Shown here: one piece after another, positions 18,635 to 26,776 of the stretch
Numbering within the stretch: position 1 is the stretch's first letter
Layout: every line of letters begins with the position of its first letter
Assembly: GCA_963777775.1 (NCBI GenBank)
Contig: CAVZRL010000005.1
Coordinates: 813,332 to 877,331 of the forward strand
DNA: 64,000 nucleotides
Reading direction: 5' to 3'
From: WHSW01 sp963777775
GTDB taxonomy: Bacteria > Actinomycetota > Thermoleophilia > Solirubrobacterales > 70-9
Position numbers and translations under genes: made by a program
The notes under the pieces: model-generated
The model's input: the letters and a program-made list of their open reading frames with translations, nothing else
Told to the model about the DNA's origin: nothing
Database searches by the model: none

Positions 18635-19015
18635 ATGAGCGAGCCAATGGCCGAGGTGTCGAGCGCAGGCCAGCGCCGACTCGAGTTGAGCGAGGAGCTG
18701 AGCAGATCGTTGGGCTCGATCTGGCAGCGCCACGCGGGCGGCCGGCCGGAGACGACCAGCGTCGAGATCTCCGGCGACGTGGTCAAGTACGTGATGGAGG
18801 GCGCGGTGAGCAGCATCGACACCGAGCCGGCGATCGACGAGTCAGGCGCCGCGGTCGTCCGCTCGCCGAGCTCGACCCGCTACCAGAACGAGGCGATCGC
18901 GGCGGTCCGCCGGATCACCAGGCGCCGGGTGCGCGGCTTTATCCCGAAGCGCGACGAGAAGTCCGATCTCGCGACCGACACCTACATCCTTGAACCGGTT
19001 CACGTCGCGCGCTGA
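18635..19015 (+). CDS. Small soluble protein, possibly DUF2294-like
   Basis: A 126-residue protein. ATG 18635, behind GGGAAGGAAAGG, is the best start. The core (LSRSLGSIWQRHAGGRPETTSVEISGDVVKYVMEG divided by Gly turns) resembles DUF2294, in which a GRGP-type turn precedes a beta hairpin. The C-terminal half is basic (RRITRRRVRGFIPKRDEKSD). Its end overlaps the next gene's TTG start by 26 bases, suggesting coupling to that membrane protein. The family assignment is tentative. Confidence 0.6.
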   Translation: MSEPMAEVSSAGQRRLELSEELSRSLGSIWQRHAGGRPETTSVEISGDVVKYVMEGAVSSIDTEPAIDESGAAVVRSPSSTRYQNEAIAAVRRITRRRVRGFIPKRDEKSDLATDTYILEPVHVAR

Positions 19016-19922
19016 CGCCGCGCGAGCTTGGATCGGCCGCCACCCGGTGGCGGTCACTGTCGGCGGCACGCTGCTCGTCACCGCAGCGCTCGCGTTCGGC
19101 CTCTGGGACAAGCGCGACGAGTTCGCGGCCGCGCTCGGCGACGCCTCGGTCTGGATCCTCTCCGGCGCCGCCGCACTTCAGGTGCTGTGGCTGATCTCGC
19201 GCAGCGAGGCCTGGCACGTGTGCGTCGGCGCGGCCGGCGGCGTGGTCGATCGACGCCGCCTCTACCGCGCCTCGGCGGTCGGCTACCTCGGCAACCTCTT
19301 CAACAGCCACTTCGGGATGGGGGTGAGGATCGCGGCGCTGCGCCGCTCCGCCCCCGAGACCAGCCCCAAGGTCTCGACCCTGATCACCGCCGAGATGCCG
19401 ATCATCGTGATCGAGGCGGCACTGGCCGCGATCTGCTCCTTCACCCTGATCGCCCCGCTCGGGCTACCCTGGTGGGCGCCGGCGATCTTCCTCGGCGTCG
19501 CCGCCGCGATCGTGGTCGGGCTGACCAAGCTCGCCAACGGCCGTCGCGACGGGTTCTGGGCCGGGCTCGCGGTGATGCGCGGCCTCGGCAGCCGCAACCG
19601 GATCATCGCCCTGGTCATGTTCGCGACCGGGGCCCAGGTGGTCCGCAACTGGCTCGTGCTCGAGGGGCTCGACGTCGACGTCTCGATGCTCGACTCGGTC
19701 GCGCTCCTGATCGGCACCGCGGTCGTCGGCCTGCTGCCGATCGGCCCGACGCTCGGGGTCGCGACCGCGGTCCTGATCCTGGGCTCCAACGGCGTCGCCC
19801 TGACCGCGGCCGCCGGGGCGCTGCTGACTGCCACCGGAGCGGTCGGGGCCTTGTGCTTTGCCGCCTGGGCGCTGGTCGACCGGATGCGCCCGTCCGCGCG
19901 GCGGGCGATCGCGCCGGCCTAA
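18990..19922 (+). CDS. Integral membrane protein, lysylphosphatidylglycerol synthase/flippase-like (UPF0104)
   Basis: A 310-residue protein with about eight membrane spans. The pattern of a short N-terminus, a motif around YLGNLFNSHFGMGVRIAALRR after the second or third span, and small-residue-rich late spans resembles the UPF0104/AglD-type flippase-like family. TTG 18990 overlaps the preceding gene. It may move or modify a lipid-linked substrate, but the exact role is unknown. Confidence 0.6.
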   Translation: MNRFTSRADAARAWIGRHPVAVTVGGTLLVTAALAFGLWDKRDEFAAALGDASVWILSGAAALQVLWLISRSEAWHVCVGAAGGVVDRRRLYRASAVGYLGNLFNSHFGMGVRIAALRRSAPETSPKVSTLITAEMPIIVIEAALAAICSFTLIAPLGLPWWAPAIFLGVAAAIVVGLTKLANGRRDGFWAGLAVMRGLGSRNRIIALVMFATGAQVVRNWLVLEGLDVDVSMLDSVALLIGTAVVGLLPIGPTLGVATAVLILGSNGVALTAAAGALLTATGAVGALCFAAWALVDRMRPSARRAIAPA

Positions 19923-19957
19923 CGCTGGGCCAGCGCGTCGGCGGACGGGCCGCGGCG

Positions 19958-20055
19958 CGGCGCTAGGGCATATAGCCCCGCGCAGCTGAGGTGATCCACG
20001 AAACGGGCTGGCAGAGACTGACGCTGTTTCGCTTTTCGTCCCAAGCGGTATTAGC
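19958..20055 (+). repeat. Island repeat, right-half copy (F)
   Basis: Contains the core (GGCGCTAGGGCATATAG), the GTGATCCACG block and the right-end hairpin CGCTTTTCGTCCCAAGCG (20030-20047). The left half is absent. It marks the left border of the repeat-bearing island, just after the flippase-like gene, and is in the same orientation as all other copies. Confidence 0.75.
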
Positions 20056-20179
20056 GGCGAGTCAGAAATGCGGCTCGGAAGCTGAGGAGTACGCTTGGCA
20101 CAGCTGCCCAAGGGGCTCTCTCGTCCTTTCTCCCCTTCTGAGCGGTGCTCTACGAGAGGGGACGAGGAAGAGGTCGGCC

Positions 20180-20791
20180 ATGGCCGACTCCGCCGCCGCC
20201 GAATCCTCTGTCCCTGCGGAGGCCAGCGGTCAGGTCATCCTGGTCCTGCGCAACTTGCTCGCGGAGCGTTACCCCGATCTTGGCCGGCACGTCAACACCG
20301 TCGCCAGCCTGTGCGAATGCGTCGCGCCCGAGGTCGGGCTTCTCGACGAGGAGAACGAAGCGCTCGCCCAAGCGGCGTTCGTTCACGACATCGGCAAGCT
20401 TTCGCTTCCCGAATCGATCCTGGCCAAGCCGGGCTCGCTAAACGAAGACGAATGGAGGCTGACGCGCCAACACCCGCTTGTGGGTGCGCAAATCCTCCTG
20501 GCAGCCGGACTGCGTGGGAGGGTCATTGACTTCGTTCACTCGAGTCACGAACGCATCGACGGCACCGGTTATCCCGATGGTCTCGCGGGCGAGGAGATTC
20601 CGCTCGGCGCCCGGATCATTGCCGTGTGCGACGCCTACGACGCGATGATTTCGCATCGCCCTCAAAGACCGACGCCGATGACGAGCGAGGCCGCGTTGCT
20701 GGAGCTGATGCGTGCATCGGGCACCCGGTTCGACATCGCCGTGGTCGATGCCATGTGTCGGCTGCTCCTACACCCAAGCCCGCCGATCTAG
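20180..20791 (+). CDS. HD-GYP domain phosphodiesterase
   Basis: A 203-residue protein made almost only of an HD-GYP domain, which normally cleaves cyclic di-GMP. Metal and signature residues are visible: FVHDIGKLSLPESI, HPLVGAQIL, SSHERIDGTGYPDGLAGEEIP and ARIIAVCDAYDAM. No receiver or sensor domain is attached, so it is shorter than most. ATG 20180 sits behind GAGGAAGAGG. It is the first gene of the repeat-bordered island. A 13-bp inverted repeat follows it. Confidence 0.88.
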   Translation: MADSAAAESSVPAEASGQVILVLRNLLAERYPDLGRHVNTVASLCECVAPEVGLLDEENEALAQAAFVHDIGKLSLPESILAKPGSLNEDEWRLTRQHPLVGAQILLAAGLRGRVIDFVHSSHERIDGTGYPDGLAGEEIPLGARIIAVCDAYDAMISHRPQRPTPMTSEAALLELMRASGTRFDIAVVDAMCRLLLHPSPPI

Positions 20792-20841
20792 GGCAAACGC
20801 GGGAGGCTCAGCTCGCGGTTGCCAACGAAGAGGGCTAGGAG

Positions 20842-20885
20842 GACTGGGCACGCGACGAATCACTTAGGCGAGCGCGTGCCCAGTC
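20842..20885 (+). terminator. Long inverted repeat after HD-GYP gene
   Basis: GACTGGGCACGCG and CGCGTGCCCAGTC form a perfect 13-bp stem with an 18-base loop, 50 bases after the HD-GYP stop. It is likely a transcription terminator or RNA stability element; the arm length is also compatible with a recombination or protein-binding site. Apart from this and the hairpin at 21124, I see nothing else in the 20792-21214 gap. Confidence 0.5.
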
Positions 20886-21123
20886 AAAGCCAATCGCGGC
20901 GAGGGCCCCGACTTGCGTCCCGCACCCAAAGCGGGCGCCGGGGCCGCTCGCCGCACACCCGTAACCCCCAAGGCTGAAGGTCGGTCAGCTCGGGGGACTA
21001 CTGGCTGGAATCGTACTCCGACCGGCCGGATCGGCAAGGGCGATCCGGGAGAGCGTGCGCACCGCGGTTTGGCCGGATGCCCGCCCGTTCCGTGGGGATT
21101 CCATCGGAGTTCCCAAGATCACG

Positions 21124-21143
21124 CCGCTTTCCATGCAAAGCGG
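21124..21143 (+). repeat. Island repeat, isolated left-end hairpin (J)
   Basis: CCGCTTT-CCATGC-AAAGCGG, a perfect 7-bp stem whose six-base loop CCATGC equals that of left-end hairpins C and E. The rest of the repeat is not evident here. Confidence 0.6.
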
Positions 21144-21214
21144 TACTCGCCGCGTAGGCCAGGGGAGACGGCCCCGACTCGGCACTGCCGCCGACCGGAC
21201 TACGCTCGGTCGCG

Positions 21215-21426
21215 ATGGCCGAGATCGCGCTCACGCCCCTGACCGACGAAGGCCCGCAGCTCCTCGACCGGCTCCAGGCCGAGGGCCAGCTCTACCCGTT
21301 CCGCACGACCAGGGCGGGGCTCGCAGCTACGCGCTCAGCGGCGACACGGTCGGGCTCGGCGAGCTCGACGGGCTACTGGACGCGATCGAGCCCGACTGGC
21401 GGGCGCACCTGAGCAGGTCGCGCTAG
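21215..21426 (+). pseudogene. Small unknown protein, frame-broken
   Basis: An ATG at 21215 opens a frame giving AEIALTPLTDEGPQLLDRL and QLYPFRTTR. The natural continuation (RSYALSGDTVGLGELDGLL, then EPDWRAHLSRSR) lies in another frame to a stop at 21426. One base around the GGGGC run near 21318-21325 separates them. Corrected, the product would be about 70 residues and acidic. No family recognised. A sequence error is as likely as true decay. Confidence 0.45.
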
Positions 21427-21481
21427 CCGGGGGCCGGGACCGCGTTGCGATAGCCCGCCACGGCAACGTAACTTGTGGGCT

Positions 21482-22504
21482 ATGGACCAGCGAACACTCG
21501 GACGCACCGGCGTCCACGTGAGTCCGCTCTGCTTGGGCGCGATGATGTTCGGCGCGTGGGGAGAGCCCGACCACGATGCGGGCATCCGCATCATCCACCG
21601 GGCTCTGGATTCCGGGATCAACTTCATCGACACCGCCGACGTGTACTCCCGCGGGGAGTCGGAGGAGATCGTCGGCAAGGCGCTCAGCGGCGGGCGGCGT
21701 GAGCACGTCGTGCTGGCGACGAAGTTTCACGGCACTATGGGCGACGACCCCAATCAGGCGGGCAACTCGCGGCGGTGGATCTTCAGGGAGGTCGAAGCCT
21801 CGCTAAAACGCCTGCAGACCGATTGGGTCGACCTCTACCAGGTGCATCGCTGGGACCCCTGGACCGATCACGACGAGACGCTCGGCGCGCTCTCCGACCT
21901 CGTGGCGCAGGGCAAGGTGCGCTACATCGGCTCCTCGACCTATCCGGCGACGCAGATCGTCAAGGCCCAATGGGTCGCCCGTGACCGCGGCCACCGGCGC
22001 TTCGTCTGCGAGCAGCCGCCGTATTCGATCCTCGCTCGCGGCATCGAGGCCGACGTGCTGCCGACCTGCGGGGAGTACGGGATGGGTGTGATCCCCTGGA
22101 GCCCGCTGGCCGGGGGCTGGCTGTCGGGGCGCTGGCGCAAGGGCGCCGAGGACCTGACCTCTCGGCGCTCGGCGATGCTCCCCCAGCGGTACGACCTCTC
22201 GATTCCGGCCAATCAGGCGAAGCTCGAGGCCGCCGACGCACTTGCCCGGCTGGCGGACGAGGCCGGCATGTCATTGATCCACATGGCGCTCGCGTTCGTC
22301 ATCCACCACCCGGCCGTGACGGCGGCGATCATCGGCCCACGGACGATGGAGCAGCTCGCGTCGCAGCTCGGCGCCGCCGACGTAACGCTCGACCCCGCGC
22401 TTCTGGACCGCATCGACGAGATCGTGGCGCCCGGGACGACCGTCAACCCGACGGACGCCGGGTGGACGAATCCCGCGCTGGCCGCGGCAGCCCGCCGCCG
22501 GTAG
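21482..22504 (+). CDS. Aldo/keto reductase (AKR11/Tas type)
   Basis: A 340-residue NADPH-dependent oxidoreductase. The start region MDQRTLGRTGVHVSPL is typical of the AKR11-13 group. The tetrad is visible as Asp/Tyr in FIDTADVYSRGESE, Lys in LATKFHGTM and His in YQVHRWDP. The cofactor-phosphate site is AAIIGPRTMEQL. ATG 21482 is chosen over GTG 21473. It lies in the repeat island and differs strongly from the AKR at 168-1037, so it is not a local duplicate. Confidence 0.9.
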   Translation: MDQRTLGRTGVHVSPLCLGAMMFGAWGEPDHDAGIRIIHRALDSGINFIDTADVYSRGESEEIVGKALSGGRREHVVLATKFHGTMGDDPNQAGNSRRWIFREVEASLKRLQTDWVDLYQVHRWDPWTDHDETLGALSDLVAQGKVRYIGSSTYPATQIVKAQWVARDRGHRRFVCEQPPYSILARGIEADVLPTCGEYGMGVIPWSPLAGGWLSGRWRKGAEDLTSRRSAMLPQRYDLSIPANQAKLEAADALARLADEAGMSLIHMALAFVIHHPAVTAAIIGPRTMEQLASQLGAADVTLDPALLDRIDEIVAPGTTVNPTDAGWTNPALAAAARRR

Positions 22505-22554
22505 TTGAGCGCCTCCCACGAACCGTCGCTCCCGCTTTCGCGTGAAACCAGAAG

Positions 22555-22714
22555 TGTCGCTTTCCATTCAAAGCGGAACCTTCCCCGCGGTGGCAACAGC
22601 GATCAGCGCTGGGACTATTGCGTCCTACCCAGGACGCGACGCTAAGGCATACAACCGCGCCAGCTCAGGTGATCCACGGACTGAAGCTGTTTCGCTTTTC
22701 GTCCAAAGCGCTAC
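22555..22714 (+). repeat. Island repeat, full-length copy (A)
   Basis: The best complete copy, about 160 bp. It contains in order: left hairpin CGCTTT-CCATTC-AAAGCG (22558-22575), CCGCGGTGG block, stem CAGCG-ATCAG-CGCTG (22597-22611), stem GCGTCC-TACCCA-GGACGC (22620-22637), core GCGACGCTAAGGCATACA, GGTGATCCACGGA block, right hairpin CGCTTT-TCGTCC-AAAGCG (22693-22710), then CTAC. The two ends are related to each other as imperfect inverted repeats. The terminal CTA provides the TAG stop of the adjoining minus-strand gene. Confidence 0.85.
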
Positions 22715-23124
22715 TCGCGCAGCGAGAAGACCGTGACTGGGATTCCGAACCGGCGAAGCAACTCGTCGAGTAATCCTCGTTCTTGCCAATCGGCGCGGTC
22801 TGGGGCGCGCAGCCCGACGAGAATGTGGTCTGCGTTGAACGTTGCGAGGGCATCGTCGAACGCAAGAAGTGGATCGTCCGCTCCCATCGTTCCACTCGCC
22901 TCTGTTCCGAGTTCCTCGATCTGGCCCAAGACCGCCTGAAGGCGCTCGTCGGCCTGCTCGCGCGCCTTGTCGGTTGCCGAAGCCAGCCACTCGAACCGAG
23001 TTGGCAATGCCGGTGTCACCACCAGGACCTCATCGGCCGCGTCTATGAGCTCGCGGACTCCGAAAGGCAGTGCGTCGACGCCGCTAGCTGCCTCACCGGC
23101 CGCGATCAGCAGGCGCTTGGGCAT
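22711..23124 (-). CDS. Universal-stress-protein-like protein
   Basis: A 137-residue alpha/beta protein. The start PKRLLIAAGEAASGVDALPFGVRELI, and a middle section (DDALATFNADHILVGLRAPDRADWQERGLLDELLRRFG in pieces), follow the UspA layout in which an ILVG strand precedes helix 4. The classic ATP-binding glycine loop is only weakly kept, so nucleotide binding is uncertain. Its stop codon lies inside the terminal bases of repeat copy A. It is a single gene between repeat copies A and B. Confidence 0.65.
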   Translation of the reverse strand: MPKRLLIAAGEAASGVDALPFGVRELIDAADEVLVVTPALPTRFEWLASATDKAREQADERLQAVLGQIEELGTEASGTMGADDPLLAFDDALATFNADHILVGLRAPDRADWQERGLLDELLRRFGIPVTVFSLRE

Positions 23125-23153
23125 TACGCGGACAGCTAATCACGCTCTCGCAG

Positions 23154-23315
23154 AGGTTGCGCTTTCCGTGCACGCGCAACCTCTCCGCTGCCGTAACAGC
23201 GATCAGCTCTGGGACTAAGGCGTGCTACCCGGGACGCGACGCTAAGGCATACAGCCGCGCCAGCTCAGGTGATCCACGGACCGAAAGCTGTTTCGCTTCT
23301 CGTCCAAAGCGCTAC
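23154..23315 (+). repeat. Island repeat, full-length copy (B)
   Basis: The left hairpin is AGGTTGCGC/GCGCAACCT (23154-23182) with an 11-base loop. Its stem is extended relative to copy A by matching changes on both arms, indicating that folding is what is conserved. The core GCGACGCTAAGGCATACA, CCGCGCCAGCTCAGGTGAT block and right hairpin (23294-23311) are nearly identical to copy A. Confidence 0.85.
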
Positions 23316-23362
23316 TCCGACAGCCCGGCGTTCTCGCACGATCTCGACGCAAGGGCGTCATA

Positions 23363-23689
23363 TCAGAGCTGGGGTAGCGCGCCCATGGCCTCCTCACGGG
23401 CCCGCTCCCACGCGTCGAGGACCTCCGGTGGCAGCTCCATCTCCAAATTGTCGCGCATGTAGAGGATCGCTTGGTCCAGGAGCCACCACGCCCCGGCCAG
23501 GACGAGCACCCGCTGGCGCAACGCAGTCCTCTGCTCGCGCAGGTGCTCGACCCTCTGGTGCAATGCATCGATCCGATCCGCCTGGGCGGGACGGTCCGCC
23601 TGCGCGGGATCTGCGAGGGCCATCTGCGGTGGCAGGGCCACGGTCGTCAGGATCGCCAGAAGTGCCAATACCGCTGGAATTTTCGTCAC
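23363..23689 (-). CDS. Secreted or membrane-associated coiled-coil protein
   Basis: A 108-residue protein. The start GTG 23689 has GAAGGG eight bases before it and gives a signal-peptide-like N-terminus (IPAVLALLAILTTVALPP, cleavage possible after ALA). A charged heptad segment follows (RIDALHQRVEHLREQRTALRQ), then a hydrophobic stretch (VLVLAGAWWLLDQAILYM) and an acidic tail. No known domain is seen. It sits between repeat B and an XRE gene read in the other direction. Confidence 0.6.
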   Translation of the reverse strand: MTKIPAVLALLAILTTVALPPQMALADPAQADRPAQADRIDALHQRVEHLREQRTALRQRVLVLAGAWWLLDQAILYMRDNLEMELPPEVLDAWERAREEAMGALPQL

Positions 23690-23820
23690 TGGGTGCACCC
23701 TTCGGCTATGTAGCGGTACCTGGCCCCGCCCTCGCGCCGCCCGATTCGACCATCCGTGAGCCATGTAAAAACGGTATCCGCCCACTTTGCACCCCATGCA
23801 AGGCGGCGTAAAGTGGACCC

Positions 23821-24093
23821 ATGGCCGGTCGCCTGCTCCACTACGCCGGTCCGGTGTTACGTGCCGCCCGCGAGCGCGCCGGCGCGACGCAGCGAGAAGT
23901 CGCTGAGCGCGCGGGGGCGAGCACGGCGACCGTTTCCCGCCTTGAGAACGGCATCGCGCTCCCGTCCGATCCGCTCATCGACGCGATCCTTGACGCCTAT
24001 GGCGTAGTCACTGGCGTGTCTCGGCTGGAGTTGCTGGAACGTGCTGCGGCCGAGTGGCAGCAGGATGAGTACGGCGAGGTGAAGGGCCTTTAG
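23821..24093 (+). CDS. XRE-family helix-turn-helix regulator
   Basis: A 90-residue DNA-binding protein. The HTH_3 core is clear: LRAARERAGATQREVAERAGASTATVSRLENG divided by the turn, followed by IDAILDAYGV. The C-terminal third is acidic. Such short single-domain XRE proteins are typical of mobile or accessory DNA. The region just upstream (23770-23815) is AT-richer with a direct repeat GCAC/ATGCAAGG and may hold its promoter. Confidence 0.85.
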   Translation: MAGRLLHYAGPVLRAARERAGATQREVAERAGASTATVSRLENGIALPSDPLIDAILDAYGVVTGVSRLELLERAAAEWQQDEYGEVKGL

Positions 24094-24137
24094 ATCTACC
24101 CACGCGTCGTGCCCGCAGGTATCTCGCGCCTTGGAGC

Positions 24138-24240
24138 GTTGCGCTTTCCATGCAAAGCGCAACTTCTCCGCGGTGGCAACAGCGATCAGCGCTGGGACTA
24201 ATGCGTCCCACCCACTAAGCGGCGCTAGGGCCTATACAGC
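24138..24240 (+). repeat. Island repeat, left-half copy (C)
   Basis: Begins with the best left hairpin, GTTGCGCTTT-CCATGC-AAAGCGCAAC (24138-24163), a perfect 10-bp stem. The CTCCGCGGTGGCAACAGCGAT block, GCGCTGGGACTA, GCGTCC half-stem and a diverged core (GGCGCTAGGGCCTATACA) follow. The right-end hairpin is missing. Confidence 0.8.
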
Positions 24241-24287
24241 AACGGCTCGGGCTCGGGACAGTGCACGGAGCAGCCCGCCCAGCCGAC

Positions 24288-24677
24288 CTATTCCCAAATA
24301 GGGTCGTCGAGCTTGAACTTCTTGGATTTGTCGCCCCGGCACTTGCGGGTCTTCTCGGCTTTGCCGTAGTAGTTGCCGAGCTGCGGGGTAGAGACTTCGA
24401 CCTCCCAGACCCACCCGCCGTACTCGTCGGGCTCCGCGCGCTTGGCCCCGACCCGCTTGTCCTTGCCGGACCGGGCCCGGTAAAGCGTCACCTTGCGCTC
24501 CTTTTCGCAGTACCGCTTCTGCGACTTCACCACCCCCTGGAAGTACAGCGGCTTCGAGTTCGACGTCCCGGCTCCCAGGATCTCGACGGTGGTCCTGGGC
24601 TTCGCCGCGAATGCGGGGGCGGCGACCAAGCCCGCCAGCACGATGGTCGCGAGCATGATCTTGAGTGGGGTTCGCAT
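24288..24677 (-). CDS. Small secreted basic protein, unknown function
   Basis: A 129-residue protein with a clear signal peptide (MLATIVLAGLVAAPAFAA, cleavage after AFA-A). The mature part is Lys/Arg-rich with two Cys (RYCEKERKVTLYRARSG and TRKCRGDKSKKF) that could form a disulfide. The alternating hydrophobic pattern suggests a small beta-sandwich. A similar layout (SQ/GYRFRGG strands, CKGKG) occurs in the lipoprotein at 27475-27912, so the two may be distant relatives. Function unknown. Confidence 0.65.
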   Translation of the reverse strand: MRTPLKIMLATIVLAGLVAAPAFAAKPRTTVEILGAGTSNSKPLYFQGVVKSQKRYCEKERKVTLYRARSGKDKRVGAKRAEPDEYGGWVWEVEVSTPQLGNYYGKAEKTRKCRGDKSKKFKLDDPIWE

Positions 24678-24734
24678 TGGGCTGTTCCTTGATCGAAGTC
24701 TCCGCGCGACCCTAACAGACGATTCTCAGGGTGC

Positions 24735-24775
24735 TGGGGGCCGCTTACTACCTACGACACGGCGCTATGGCATAC
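24735..24775 (+). repeat. Island repeat, core remnant (H)
   Basis: Only the middle is recognisable: GGGCCGCTTACTACCTACG and GGCGCTATGGCATACAAG match the GGGACTA...CCTACC and GACGCTAAGGCATACA blocks of complete copies. The ends are absent. It lies between a minus-strand and a plus-strand gene. Confidence 0.5.
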
Positions 24776-24910
24776 AAGCTGCCGGACGTGCCGGAAATGG
24801 CGCGCCCTCGGAGGTTTGTTGCTTCCAGGGGCTAATCCGGTTAGGTTCAGTCGGTGCCGGCGTGGCGAGAAGCTGGCCGCGTCGTGCCCCTACGACACAA
24901 AGGAGCGGCG

Positions 24911-25123
24911 ATGGGCAAGACGGCAAAGAAGCGGCTCCAGATCGTGACGGTGGATGGGAAGAGCGCCGCCGAGTCGATCCATGCGGACGACGGCACCGGC
25001 CGGGCCCTCTGCGGGTATCGGCGGAACGTCGGCCTCGCCAACCGGGGAGGCCAGAAGACGAAGTGGCAGTCCCTCGGATCCGGCACGGTGACCTGCGAGC
25101 GGTGCAGGAGGCGGCATACCTAA
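24911..25123 (+). CDS. Small zinc-binding-type protein, unknown function
   Basis: A 70-residue basic protein. ATG 24911 follows AAAGGAGCGG. It contains ALCGYRRNVGLANRGG and, at the end, TCERCRRRHT, giving a Cys...CxxC set plus His that could bind zinc. Such short plasmid- or island-borne zinc proteins often accompany mobile DNA; no specific role can be given. Between its stop and the next gene (25124-25299) I see only a weak match to the repeat core near 25170. Confidence 0.55.
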   Translation: MGKTAKKRLQIVTVDGKSAAESIHADDGTGRALCGYRRNVGLANRGGQKTKWQSLGSGTVTCERCRRRHT

Positions 25124-25299
25124 GCTCCCCATCGAGGGCATTCGGGGCGACCGCCTGCGGCCCGGTAGCCGACGCTAAAGCCCTAACGGCCTGCCGAGGT
25201 CGGTTCTGGAGGCTGCTGTCTGCCCCGTGTAGTACGCGCTCTGGCGCGTTAGAGTCAGTTTCGGTTGTTGCAAATGACTCCGAGGAGGGGGACGCCGTT

Positions 25300-25729
25300 A
25301 TGCCGAGCAAGCTCTTCTCCACGTCGAGCCAGAGAACCACTTTCACCCCCCAACCGACGACTTCGTAGAGCTCTGTCGACTGCCGCTGGAAGGAGGGCGG
25401 CCGTATCTTGCGCAGGCCAGGGGCCTCGCGCACTTGTTCGCCGGCGCTAGTGTGCGGCTGAAGCTGGACCTTTGCGGCTTTTTCGGCGAAGTCATCGACT
25501 CGCAGGACTCGGACTACATCAACGATCACCAGCAGTTCGTGCTGACGGCGGCAGCGACGTTGCCCGCCGAGGGCGGCGCGGGTAGCGCAGGCACGCCGAC
25601 CCCACCCGGCGCATCGGCCAACCTCTTGGTTAGGGTTTTTGACTTTCCCCCGAACCCATCAGCAACTTGGTCGGCCTCGTGGACATCGTGCTGACCGCAC
25701 TCGAGGTTGACGAGATCGTTATGGCGTGA
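25300..25729 (+). pseudogene. Unknown protein, frame-broken (two breaks)
   Basis: ATG 25300 follows GGAGGGGGA and opens PSK. Coding sense then continues in a second frame from about 25310 (LLHVEPENHFHPPTDDFVEL, RLPLEGGRPYLAQARGLAHLF, RLKLDLCGFFGEVIDSQDSD, INDHQQFVLTAAATL). It returns to another frame near 25655 after VRVFDFPP, ending ISNLVGLVDIVLTALEVDEI and a TGA at 25729. Corrected, it is about 143 residues with no family I know. Codon usage is less GC-biased than the surroundings, in line with transferred DNA. Confidence 0.5.
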
Positions 25730-25765
25730 GCGGGCCAAACCCGCCGCGCTGGGTTCCGGTTATTG

Positions 25766-25826
25766 CCCAGTACGCGACGCTAAGGCATAGACGAACGGGA
25801 TGTTCGCTTTTCGTCCAAAGCGGCTG
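25766..25826 (+). repeat. Island repeat, right-half copy with internal deletion (G)
   Basis: Core TACGCGACGCTAAGGCATAG is followed within about 17 bases by the right hairpin CGCTTT-TCGTCC-AAAGCG (25805-25822), so the segment between core and hairpin, about 35-40 bases in complete copies, is mostly deleted. Confidence 0.7.
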
Positions 25827-25920
25827 TTTGACGCCTGGGTCTCCGAAGCGAGCTCATGGGTCCGCCTGATCATGCAAAGGTGTGTCCGGGCTGCCGACGA
25901 CAAGCACGAGGAGAGGGCTG

Positions 25921-26745
25921 ATGGGCACGATCACCACAAATGACGGCACCGAGATCTTCTACAAGGACTGGGGCTCGGGCCAACCCGTCGTTTTCAGCCA
26001 CGGCTGGCCGCTTTCGGCCGACGACTGGGACACCCAAATGCTGTTCTTCCTACGGCACGGCTACCGCGTCATCGCCCATGACCGGCGTGGGCACGGACGC
26101 TCCACGCAGACCAGCGACGGTCACGATATGGACCACTACGCCGACGACCTGGCTGCGCTGACTGCCCATCTCGATCTGCAGGACGCCGTCCACGTTGGAC
26201 ACTCGACCGGTGGCGGCGAAGTCGTGCACTACATCGCCCGACACGGTGAGAGCCGCGTAGCCAAAGCGGTATTGATCAGCGCGGTGCCGCCGCTCATGGT
26301 GCAGACCGATGCCAACCCCGACGGCCTGCCAAAGAGCACGTTCGACGACCTCCAGGCTCAACTGGGCGCCAGCCGGTCCGAGTTCTACCGGGCCTTTTCG
26401 TCAGGCCCCTTCTATGGCTATAACCGCCCCGGCGCGGAAGCCTCGGAGGCGATCATCGACAACTGGTGGCGCCAGGGGATGATGGGCGGGGCGAATGCAC
26501 ATTACGACGGCATCGTTGCCTTCTCCCAGACCGATTTCACTGATGACCTCAAGAAGATCACGGTGCCGGTCCTGGTGATGCACGGCGACGACGACCAGAT
26601 CGTTCCCTACGCCGACTCGGCACCGCTGTCCGCGAAGCTCGTGCAAAACGGGACGCTGAAGACATACGAAGGATTCCCCCACGGTATGCCGACCACCGAG
26701 GCCGAGACGATCAACGCTGACCTGCTGGCCTTCCTGAAGTCCTGA
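25921..26745 (+). CDS. Alpha/beta hydrolase (non-heme chloroperoxidase/arylesterase type)
   Basis: A 274-residue cofactor-free hydrolase. The oxyanion segment is FSHGWPLSADDWD, the nucleophile elbow GHSTGGGEV, the acid PVLVMHGDDDQIVPYA and the histidine GFPHGMP. These match the haloperoxidase/arylesterase branch, which hydrolyses esters and can form peracids. ATG 25921 lies behind GAGGAGAGG. It is a single gene between repeat copies G and D. Confidence 0.92.
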   Translation: MGTITTNDGTEIFYKDWGSGQPVVFSHGWPLSADDWDTQMLFFLRHGYRVIAHDRRGHGRSTQTSDGHDMDHYADDLAALTAHLDLQDAVHVGHSTGGGEVVHYIARHGESRVAKAVLISAVPPLMVQTDANPDGLPKSTFDDLQAQLGASRSEFYRAFSSGPFYGYNRPGAEASEAIIDNWWRQGMMGGANAHYDGIVAFSQTDFTDDLKKITVPVLVMHGDDDQIVPYADSAPLSAKLVQNGTLKTYEGFPHGMPTTEAETINADLLAFLKS

Positions 26746-26776
26746 CGAATCGAAGCGGGAGCGGCAGCGTCGGAGT

